Assembly: GCA_030248225.1 (NCBI GenBank)
Contig: JASANE010028274.1
Coordinates: forward strand, 25,263 to 89,262
Direction: 5' to 3'
DNA length: 64,000 bases
DNA from: Trileptium ribeirensis
Taxonomy: Eukaryota > Nematoda > Enoplea > Enoplida > Thoracostomopsidae
A program made the translations under genes and the position numbers. The notes beneath the pieces are model-generated. The model worked only from the letters and a program-made list of their open reading frames with translations. It ran no database searches and was not told the origin of the DNA. Below are positions 22,016 through 32,600 of the stretch, one piece after another; position 1 is the first letter of the stretch; the number at the start of each line of letters is the position of its first letter.

Positions 22016-23670
22016 ATGAATCAAACTAATAATCAAGATCAACAAAACAATGACCTAATGACGATGAATCAACAGTTTATCGGAGCCCTAATCAAGGTGC
22101 GACTAAAGAAACGCCGCAAACACCGAACACAACACAACAAGCAATATCAAGCGATCATGGTTAAAATGGAGAACGAAACCTGTAAACGTACAAAGGAGAG
22201 GCGAGAAATTCCGCAGAGAACTCGAAAAGGTATTGGCTCAAGATGGTATTGACGACGAACAAGAAAAACTCCGAGTTCTAAAAGCCAAAATGCGCGGAAA
22301 AGTATTGACCCTCGAGAAAGCTAAGGAACTACACAAATATAGCGACTTAATCAAAAAATTCAAAGAACGATTCGACGTACCAAAGACGTTGACGAATCAC
22401 ATAAACAAGCTGCAAAGTCTACGGCAAACGGGAACGGTCAAAGATGTTGCAGATGGCTTACGTGTGTATGCAGCACGACATCTGACCGCGAAAGACATAG
22501 AACAATCAATCGTTGAAGAGGTCCTTAAGTCCGCGTTGATTACATGATTAAAGATCGAGATCCGAAATCGATTATGCGTGACAAAAGAAGAAACCTTCGC
22601 GACACTGACAGTGAAAGCTGAAGCTGTCGAGAACTTGGATCAACAGATGAACGAAGGATTGCGAAGCATGAGCGCTCAACGTCCAAGGTACGGAGAAATT
22701 CAATGAAATCGACCGATTCAAACGAGAGCGAATATAGGACAACAAACGTGGGAACTGGGACACCAAAGATCACGAGTACAATGGCATCTGCAACGGAGAG
22801 CAATTAACCAATACAAAACCAACCGCATCAGCAAACCTTGATCACAAGATTAAAGAACGAAATCCGGGACCGATTGTGCGTAACGAAAGAAGAGACCATC
22901 ATGACATTAACAGAGAAGGCCGAAGCAGTCAAGAATTTGGATCATCGGATGACCCAAGGTTTATAATGTACAAGCGAGCAACGGCCGAGATACAGAGATC
23001 CAATCGAGTCAACCGAGTGCAAAATAAACGGGAACGAACACCGGCCAACACACGTGATAACCGAGATTACAAAGGCCGCAAACGCAATGACGTCTACAAC
23101 GGTGGAACAGTCAATCGATACAAGTACGCCAACCACAACAGCAACAAATTATGCAACCGTGGACGATACCGGTATCAATGATGCCAATACAGAACGGCAT
23201 GAAGTTTCAGCAACCGATGCAACTATATTACGAACCGATGGGAACGCAACCCTGCAAGCGATATACCCTTAACGCGACCGCAAACGAATTAGCAAAATCA
23301 GCAAAGAACATCAATATCGATGACAAACCGACAACAGCAAAATCAGCAAACGTTGACGAATCAAACACCACCAAGGTGCTACAACTATGCAAGGCTAACC
23401 TATAGAACAGAACAATGCTTTCCAAGGAGCACAGGGCAAAACGCAAGGGGAGTGCGAATGGAGAATAGCAAAAACCACAACCGATACAGAGTTGTTCCAA
23501 ATCGATCGAGTGTTCAAAACGACAGAATGAACAATCAACCGGTAAGTTCGAGTGGAGTACAACAAAGAAAGAACATTCAAACAGATCCAAAGAACACCGA
23601 CGATATATCGGTGGAAGAAAAAAGAACAATTCGTAGCAGTGCACCAAATAGATAGAACAGAACACGAACC
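22016..23670 (+). pseudogene. Gypsy gag, plus-strand element, degenerate
   Basis: The capsid-like frame 22233-22547 (LAQDGIDDEQEKLRVLKAKM, then KFKERFDVPKTLTNHINKLQ) is the best preserved part. Its upstream leader frame starts at 22016. Next is a direct duplication of about 302 bp: the segment encoding RLCVTKEET...KAEAV.NLD appears near 22,575 and again near 22,877. The Gln/Asn-rich region and a damaged zinc knuckle (RCYNYARLTYRTEQCFPRS; the second Cys and the His of CX2CX4H are lost) follow at 23,200-23,440. The frame breaks repeatedly, so no Gag protein can be made. Confidence 0.7.
22520..23045 (+). repeat. 302-bp tandem duplication inside gag
   Basis: The two units match at an offset of 302 bases, for example GATTAAAGATCGAGATCCG (22547) against GATTAAAGAACGAAATCCG (22849). 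Both encode the RLCVTKEET/KAEAV segment. Because 302 is not a multiple of three, the duplication also shifts the frame. Confidence 0.75.
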
Positions 23671-23689
23671 GTTTAGCGATCTGACCGTA

Positions 23690-24400
23690 CTGTCAAAATA
23701 TTACATTCATGTGTACCTGGAAGGAACTAGGAAGATTCGCTACTGGATCACAAATAACAATCATTAGCGAAAAACAATACGAAAAACACTTCAGTCACTT
23801 GCCGCTCAAAGAAACGTCATTATGCCCGGTAGCGTTCAACGCAGAATTCACAGAAAGAGCGATGGGCTAGTTTTTCGTACCGGTTTACTTAGAAAAGATT
23901 GTACGGAAGATACGATTCATCGTGATCCGAAATTTCTCAAAGATTGCGATATATGGACACGATTTCCTAGCAGCCTATGAATTATATAGTAATTGATTAT
24001 TGACAATTAAAAATCTTATGAATGGGACGCTGCTACCTCATTGTTGGCGAGTGAACGAAATGTGGGCGCGTCAACAAGAAGACGAGAACCGCATCGAGTT
24101 GTGCAAGTGCTCGTACAATCTAGTAATCCCGCCATGGTTAGCGAAGTTCATCGAAGCCAAAACACCATATGGAACCAAAAAGGCGACACGGTAATCGTGG
24201 AGCCATTAGTGAAAACCAGCAACGGTCTAGCGACTCTAAGCAGTATCGTGAAAGTAAAAAAACGGTAAAATCGTGGTACTGGTATGCAGTCTAAATACGG
24301 TTGATATAGAAATAATTGAAGATCAACCGTTGGTACGTAGAGTAGAAGAGAAGATCGTAGGCACGGTGGTTGATGAATAAAAAGTACAAAGAGCGATTGA
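23690..24400 (+). pseudogene. Gypsy protease and protease-RT linker, inactive
   Basis: The protease segment reads A-T-G-S-Q-I-T-I-I-S-E at about 23739-23771. The catalytic Asp of D-T-G is replaced by Ala (codon GCT at 23739-23741), so this copy could not cleave. The second half (SKIAIYGHDFLAAYEL) follows with a TAG on the way. The linker (LLPHCWRVNEM, GDTVIVEPLVKTSNGL, IVVLVCSLNTVDIEI) continues to about 24,400 through several frameshifts. The intact motif is in the minus-strand sister at 16,400. Confidence 0.7.
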
Positions 24401-24631
24401 TCGGTTCGACAAAAAAGCAAACAAAGAATCAGACTAGAAATAAACAGAAGACCAAAGTTGGATCAAGATCGGAAAATAGGAAAACCAATAAATTGTTGGG
24501 CTAGCAAAATCCAAACAAAGAATACACAGATGGCGTCGATGGTGGATATTGAAATAAGAGAAAGGAAGAAAGAACACCGACAGTTCAAGATCGCGTAATT
24601 TCAAGAACATATAGTATGCCAAACAGAGCAC
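24401..24631 (+). other. Degenerate linker before RT
   Basis: Lys/Glu-rich coding traces with many stops join the protease-linker to the RT. No motif is recognised. Confidence 0.35.
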
Positions 24632-25440
24632 ATGAATAGTGTAGAGCTCCCGGCCGAAATCGATTTAGGAAAATCAGTCACCGATGAAGAAGGAAAAGCG
24701 TTTTTGGCAACCGTGCTTCATAACTATCAAGACGTCTTTTCCAAATCGGACTTCGACATTGACATCAATACACAGGTAGAACACTGCATTCAAACTACAG
24801 TTGAAAAACCTGTACAACAACCGTACGTGGATCGAAACGAAGCGAGCAAACAGGTCCAAGAAATGCTGGACCAAGGAGTAATAAGAAAATCGTATAGTCC
24901 GTGGGCTTCACCAATCGTACTGACCAACAAAAAAGATTGATCGAAAAGATTCTGTGCCGACTACAGAATGCTCAACTCAATCTCAAAGCTCGACAGTTTC
25001 CTTAGCCAAGAATCGACGAAATGTTGGATACATTACGCGGTGAAAAATACTTCGCAACGTTAGATCTCAAGCCGGGTTATTGGCAAGTACCGATGAACTA
25101 GCAGAACAAAGAAAACACAGCAGTTATCTCCCAGGACGGCTTGTTCGAATTCAGCGTCATGCATTTCGGGTTGACGAACGTAACTGCATCTTATGGAGTC
25201 CTGCTTATGTTATCTCGACGACATTATAATCATCCCACCGTCGCATTGGGATCACTTGTACGACATCAGCCAAATACTAAAACATCTCAGAGAAGCAAAT
25301 TTCAAAGCGAAAGGCTCAAAGTGCGAATTTTTAAAAGAAGAAATTCCGTCATTGGGATATATTGTATCGGACAAAGGCATATCAACGAACTCAGGAAAAA
25401 TTTTACAGAACTTTTCGAAACCAAAAAAGTGACCCAACTA
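24632..25440 (+). pseudogene. Gypsy reverse transcriptase, truncated
   Basis: The frame from 24632 carries MLDQGVIRKSYSPWASPIVL, then a TGA at 24938-24940 where a Gly codon is expected. Then come FCADYRMLNS, LDTLRGEKYFATLDLKPGYWQV, and SVMHFGLTN. The catalytic YLDD with IIII follows in another frame near 25,211. The last homologous segment is EFLKEEIPSLGYIVSDKG to about 25,430. RNase H and integrase are absent; the element stops abruptly at about 25,440, so no 3' LTR is expected here. It marks the left border of the unique region. Confidence 0.85.
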
Positions 25441-26448
25441 AAAAGCCATCTTCTCATCTATTCGAGCAAGATGGCTGATATTGGTTTCTCAGTTTGTACT
25501 TCAATGCTCAATATAATAGCTGTATTTGTGCGTCTCTGTAATTTACATAGCCAATCCTCAGGATTCACCATCTTGGCGATAAGACAAGCTACATACTAGT
25601 TTTAAATGTACGTCGTTAACAAGTTGTCGCGAGAGGTCTTGTTATAGAAATATTTTTTTGAATTTTGCCGAAAATCTCATTTGTTTTTGAATTTGGGGCT
25701 GTCGAGCCCAGCAGAGACCCTGTGTAAAGCTTTTCCACAAGGATGTCCTTGGGTTTAGAATTAGTTCTAAAGCGGTTTGAAAGAGCCTGCAGGATCCCAA
25801 ATACACGAAACCGACCATATTTCTGTAACCGATGTCCATATAAGCGTGATATTAGCCTAATTATGTACTGTCATATAAGAACCTCTGAGCTGCAGGTGAC
25901 GCGTAATTACGGTGGGTACGTATGCTCCAATATTAGGTAAAAGGGTATTTAAAATTAGCACTAGGGACATGATACTTGAAATACACGAAAACTGCCATAT
26001 CTCCATAACAGATGAAAACAAAATCCCCATATTCGAAGAGAGTCCATGTTTGGGCACTCTTAACGTTTACAGTAGGTCCATTAAACTTACATTATACATC
26101 CTAAAAGGTCTCATCACCAAAACTGTTCAAACAATATGGGTAAGACTGGGCTTTTTTGCATAGTGAAATAATGTGTTGCTCACCTGCGTGTTTGGATTGC
26201 TATAGCGGTTGATTATATGACTATACAAAAATACTTTCAGTGCTTCTGCTAGAGCTTCATACATCTTGTGTATTTTGTGAAATATGCTGCACGAAACAAT
26301 CTATTTAAATTGCATGTACTGATAGACTCAGAGAATTTAAAAACTTGGTCTCGACGAGTTCCTAGCTTTATTTGTTATTATTCCTTTCAGCTCTATATTG
26401 TATAGAATAAATTTCATGTTTGTAGCTTAATTTTTTGTTTTATTTTAG
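25441..26448 (+). other. Region upstream of the selenoprotein U first coding exon
   Basis: Starts with a short inverted repeat (AGCCATCTT at 25444, AAGATGGCT at 25468). It then holds two diverged copies of a dispersed ACGAAA..CCATAT repeat (about 25,789-25,830 and 25,980-26,010). A pyrimidine-rich acceptor (TTGTTTTATTTTAG) ends at 26448. The promoter and 5' UTR exon should lie here or to the left, but no TATA box or initiator can be chosen with confidence. Confidence 0.4.
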
Positions 26449-26453
26449 CTTCA

Positions 26454-26618
26454 ATGATATCCTTTAGCACTCTAGGATACGGATTTGTTTCTGCAGCGAG
26501 TGCAGTGTTATTATGGGCTAATCTTCCAACACGACTAACGCTTCGGATGTCAGTCGCAACAATAGAATATCTTTCAGCAACGAAGTTAAAAACAGTGGAT
26601 GGCGGTGTAACATTTGAT
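26454..26618 (+). other. Selenoprotein U, coding exon 1
   Basis: ATG at 26454-26456, 55 codons, phase 0 end. The acceptor is at 26447-26448, so a 5' UTR exon lies upstream. The donor is GTTAGC at 26619. An alternative donor at 26605 (GTGTAA) would remove the GVTFD residues that align with the human segment before AKELW, so 26619 is preferred. The N-terminus is hydrophobic, then IEYLSATKLKTVDG aligns with the family helix. Confidence 0.8.
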
Positions 26619-29600
26619 GTTAGCAATATTTATTTTGCTCAGTACTATTGCTTAAATTTTGGCTTGAATTCTATAATTACACACAATTTTTTGATATGAT
26701 TGTCAGTCGTTATGCTTTGTTTGCACAAGACCTGATTCGAACTCATCTTCCGCTCCCCCGTAAAAGCAGCCCATGTGGAGAAAGTAAAAAAAGGGTAAAA
26801 AACAAAACAACTTCCTGGTTTTAAATCACCTTCGATTTGTAGAACAATAAATGCTGAATATGAGTATATTTATTAATCTTTTCCGCAAGGTACTTTTGAG
26901 TCGAGGATTAGAATGCAAAAGGGTTATTACAAGGGCACACGTACTCGAAATGCACGAAAATATCGATATATATATATATGTAACCGATGAAGATATATGA
27001 GTCATATTAAATTGATAAAATAGGTGCGGATCTATATCAAGGTATGGTGTGTTGCTATTGTGCTTACGTATGTTGTGGAATTACGTAAATATTGGTTTTA
27101 AAATATGCCCGTGAGGACCGGAATACACGAAAACGGCCAGCAAGCCATTGTAAATATATCTGTGCTATCAGGTTCATTTTGAAGACGAGGAATAATTACT
27201 ACTTTACGTGTGGTAAAATTTGAGTGTAACATTGTGGATTCTCTGTTAAGGCATCCATAACATATTTTTGCAAAGTCCGCTTGATAGCTCAGACGCAAAC
27301 TAGAAATCTGATTTTGTATGTATCTCTTCAATGATGCACCCAAACTGATTCCAATTTGTTCACTCTTAAAAGTGGGTCGGTTGAAAATAGGCTATACAAA
27401 ACAAGTTTCTGGCTTCGTATTATCAACTGATAATTCAGCTAACTCGAGTTCATTTTTCAGAGCAGTTAAGGTTATATACGACTTAAGCATTTCCTATAGG
27501 CTACCCTTTGTTTTATGATTTGAGCCCAAACGAGTTTTACAATTGCACATGAGATAGAATATGCAGAAAACGATCGTATCTTAATATATGGAAATATGCG
27601 GCTGATTTGGTTGAGCGCTTCTAGCTCTAAGTAGCTGCAATTTGTTTCCTCATGATTTTCCACGTTTTCCACCATTTTTATCATTTTGCTCATAATAAAT
27701 TATTGCTAAAATTTTTCTGTGCGGCGGAGTCTCAGGCGGGGAAATATGGCTTTGGAGAGTAATCCTCAATACCCGTTCCTTCATGGGCGCCTACTGTCCA
27801 CATACATTTTAAAATCTGTCTGTGACATCCGAAACGGACGAAAACAGTCTGTCATCACAAACGTTGAGGCAACAGGGCACTTTTTGTACAAAATAGTAAG
27901 CATTGTTTAACTGCGCTGGTTACATAGCTATAGCAAAGAAATTTTTACTGCACATACATTTACTGAGAACTTTGTTTATAATGGGTATATATCGTGAATT
28001 ATCTACCTACTTCTTTTAAGTCGACCGACTTCGCGTAACTATGATATTCTACCTACATTTTACAGGGATATTTTTAGTTTGAATCTCGAACTTCTGATTT
28101 TCAAAATAATCATGATCGCAGTACATTTAAAAATGTTTATTTGCGCCACTTTTGGAGCAAAAGGTATTAGAAATATTCAACTAATAACATTTTTGGTCTG
28201 GATTTTGTCTCTTCTTGGAAGACAATGTTCGTTGGAACTTGAATTTTGGTTTCTTATTGATATTGGCGTCACAGAAAATTTTGGCATGCGGATATCAACC
28301 AGAATGCTCCGGGTTCAAAACCGGGGCCCATGTCAACTTTAGGGGCCGGATATTATAACGTTAGAAAAAAGGACAGCTTAGAGCGGCGGATTCGGGAGGC
28401 GGCTGCCCCTGACTTAGGCTTAGGCTTAGTACATGGCTCATATAGTGACCTTACCTTAGGCTAAGACTAAGAGTTAGGCTTAGTATATCGAGAACGGCAT
28501 GGCATGTATTATAGTTCGGCCCCTAAAGTTGACATGGGCCAACACCGGGATCGTCAGATTTCACTTTTGGGCATGAAACTGGCGGCATCTGCGGTTCAAC
28601 AGTGAGGCCACCAAAAACTTAAACATTGTCGAACCAGTGTTTTAATATATACATGACGATAAATTTATTAACAAATAGCCTTAGAAATCAGAAAGTTCAA
28701 GTATACTAATACATTGCAGGCCTTGGTTTGTCAATTACCAATAATTCGAAATACATTTTTGTGTACGACAGCAATGTCAGGCTGAGGTTTATCAACATTC
28801 ACGGCAATATTTTATGTATTTAGTTCACTCGGCAACATATCTTCGGTCAGAAACACATCCGGATTATGGTAGCTAAGGAGCTTCTTGCTTCAATGTTTTT
28901 GCGCCCCCACCGTCAAGTATTAGTAATCGATTTTTATTTGCCAAATACATTATTGTGTTGGATATATGTTTGGATGGTACAATCGCATTATAAACTGCGT
29001 AGTAATGGTCTCGTATCCTTAAAGGTAACTTGATTTAGGACATAAATTATAGCCAAAATGCTATGTGTCGAATCTTTAGTGCAATTTTTCGATGGTTTGG
29101 CGAATAGTAGAAACCCATCGGTGCTAAAGACGCATCTAGTCAAGATTTTAACATTTATATATACTTGTAATATTAAAAAAACCATCTTGCTTTTTAGTGA
29201 TACATAGATATATACTATCGCTTGAATTTTATATAATTGATAAATATTTTACCTTTTGTCTAGGCAAAAGATTTGTGGAAAGATAACGGTGCCGTTGTTA
29301 TGGCAGTTCGACGCCCCGGATGACAGTTGTGCAGAGAGGTATGGTTGGTATACGTGCACATATTTAAGTCCAGTGTTACCGCGACGATTGGTCTTAAGGA
29401 GTCAAAATATTCTGACCGGTCTGTGGAAATGGCTAAACCGTAGCAAAAATTGCAGAACTAGTAAACTTTAATTATTCGAATTTTCTAGTTCTTTGAAAGG
29501 TATATAAATCTTCTTTGGATTTTTAAAATTTAAAAGTTCAGTCAATGTTTTAAGAAGTTTCTTATAAAATAAGACTCATTGATACAATTTAATTATCCAA

Positions 29601-32600
29601 ATTTATAAGCTTCATTGAAGTGTCGTATAAAATAGGGGTCAAATTTAATCATCCAAATTTTTTTATTTCTTTGCAAAGATAAATTATCTTTGGATTTGCA
29701 GAAATTTTGTACAGTTCGCTTATACAATGTTTTATTATTCTTAAGCTTATTTTTTAGAGTAAAATGAATTGAAACTTCACAACTTGACATGTATTTTAAA
29801 GTAAATTTAAGGCATTCGGTATGCAATTTACCTTGTCAGCTTTAGTGCAGTCATTGTTTTAAGAAGTTTCATATCCTGGATTTTTCTACGTAGGCGAAGG
29901 CTCGAGTGACTTTTATATTTTGAGCCCTTCACAAAGCACTTCCACAGTACTTCACTCTCCATGTTATTTTTGTCTTTCCTCAGTTCTAAATGCCAGCCAG
30001 CACTTACAGTTGAATTCTGAGTGTTGAGTTAACGATGAATTCATACTTTTCATGTGAAATTTGGGATTATCAATTTGTAGGTTTTTCTTGTGGCATCCAT
30101 AACTCAAATTTGCAATGTCCACTTTATGCCAACAAAGTCCTAAACAAAACCTGAAAATCCCTAGATCAATATACCTTCATTTCAATTATATCCTAACTTA
30201 TCTCTATTTCATCAACCGGCGCATATAGTTAAGATAAATCACGTGAATTTTATAGAGCAATATAAGACTATATACGAATATAATATACCATAATTGGGTT
30301 CAAATGTGTAAAATTTAAGGCTCGTGATGTACAAAACCAAAACGATATTGGCAATAATTTATATAGCAGCTGAAGATCTGTGTAGATTTTTATAACCCGC
30401 TGTTCCAGTTGTTCCCTATTTAATTGGGTACACACATTTATGTAAAATAAGCTCAAAACATCCGAAGTATATATATAAACACAGTCACATCTCTATAACG
30501 AATAGGCATATGCGTTTGATATTACGCTCATTTTGTAAAACAATATTTAAGGTATAGGTTTTTGGCACCATTTTGCGGCTGTTAGATATTTTCTAGCTTT
30601 ATAGGATCTAAAATGGGCGCATGATGCCAGAAATATTATACTAAAACGACCATATCCAGAACGCTCTATGCAACAACTCCTCAACCGTTCTTTCCCCGCG
30701 GTATCCCCGAAAATTTTCCAAACTGCACCAACACAAACTTTAAAACTTGGCGTTTTTCTTATCTTACCGGAACACATATCATCCATCGACAATCATCAAA
30801 AAAAATTCCTCTTTCTTCCCCCCCCCCGGCAAACGCAAACAAAACAAAAAAAAACACCTTAAAAATAAAAAGAACATTTACGATCTGGTATTTTCAGAGA
30901 ACTGCAAGCTTCGAAAAATATTTTATATTTTTCTAAAAAAAACTTCTTCTTCAGACAAGCATAAGCAACCTTCTTTAACCTTTCCAGCCGAACAACGTTC
31001 GCCCGATATCTCAAAAATTCCAGAACAACAAAATCAAATAAATTTCAGAACACGCCGCCTTCGTCAAAACAATGTAAAAAACGCCGTTTGCAACTCGGAA
31101 GGTCGCTACAGATTCCTCCCCTTTCCAGATGGCACATTAATGTCCTTCAACCCAACCGACGTAGAAGGTTGTTCTTGCATGGCAATCACCCACTCATCAA
31201 CGTCCTCCAGTAACATAGCTGATCCCCCTGCTTCGCTACTCCCGTGGCACATTTCCACTTGAATTCCATTATCGCACACGTAAGTACGAGTATTTCTCGC
31301 ATCCAGTCCTCGCAGCCACTCCGGAACGGGCCGTCCCTCTTCTGCACACTTGCGTCTGACTTTTGAAGCATGTTCAGCGTTGTGCTTACGCCGAGAAGTA
31401 TTACCACGATGACGACGCCTAGTGTAATCATCAAACGCGTCTCCACCGCCTGATCTAGTTACGAAACTATATTGCTTAACTGGTAACTCCGCTAAACCAA
31501 TTCCCGCTCGCCCAACGCCGAGGGGAACAGCATTGGCCCCGGTTACCACCCGCGCCGCCCTTCGTGGTATTTTCTTACCTGCGACGCCCTGCTTTTTGAA
31601 CTGAAATCCAAATAACCCACCGGATTCCCGCCATGTCTCGTAAGCGGATTTTACTTCCAAATTATTCCAATTTATCGGCTTCGATTTAAGATTATTGTTG
31701 ACCTCCAACTCCTTAGGCCTATCCACCGCGATTGCCACGCTACGTAGCGGCTTTGCCATATCGCCAGCCAGAGGAAAGCGATCATATCCCATGGCCATAG
31801 CCAGTTCTGGGCTCCGTGGTACAACAGCCTTATCCAGCTTCGGAATACGATAATGGCTTAGACTTCCACCTACCGGCTTGCGGTCGCTTGAAGAACGATT
31901 CACTTCCGCAATCGGGCACTCAACATTAATTTCCAACTTGACACAGTAATTATTCAGCCTCACCGTGAAATGGGCCGCAGCCCCATATTGAGGGCCGGTT
32001 ATTATCATCGAATTAAAAACACTGCGAACTATCGCATTCTTCTTATCGGTTGCGCTTTCCTCCATCTCCGAGTAGTCAGAATAATCTAATACAAGTTCGT
32101 CTGGTTCCGATATATCTTCATACATAGATTCCATTGTTAAATGCAAATTTTTAGTTACGTATTTATTGCAAACAGGCTTTGAAATTAAATCATCTGAAAC
32201 ATCAATAGCACTAATGTCACCAACATTTCGCGCATTACACGATCGAGGTCTCAAGTTATATGAATGAGTAGGTTCGACACCGTTAATCGTACTATCAGCA
32301 GTGTCCGTAATACCCTCTTCATCATCTAACAAAACATCTTTCTCGCCCGACCCTTGAGCTAAATTAGGGGCAAGTTTTAGCCTGCGGACATTTACTCGTT
32401 TCAACTGTCTCCACGGACAATTAGTGTTCCTTCGGCACGGCGTAATGAAAGCCACTGTTCCATCCGATGTTACCTGTATCACCCTATAAGGACCACGCCA
32501 GAGTCGAGCAAATTTTCGCGTTTTCCCGCGGGCAACTCGTGGAACGTATAAATACACGCGGTCCCCCTCCAATACAACTTTACCTTTTTTAATGTTGGCA

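Noticed and set aside
28415..28440. Telomeric repeat (TTAGGC)n
   Set aside because: Fewer than three units, inside a small inverted-repeat element.
29321..29323. TGA as an ordinary nonsense mutation (pseudogene)
   Set aside because: It is the only lesion in five otherwise intact, correctly phased exons, and it is exactly at the family's known Sec site. Not excluded without a SECIS.
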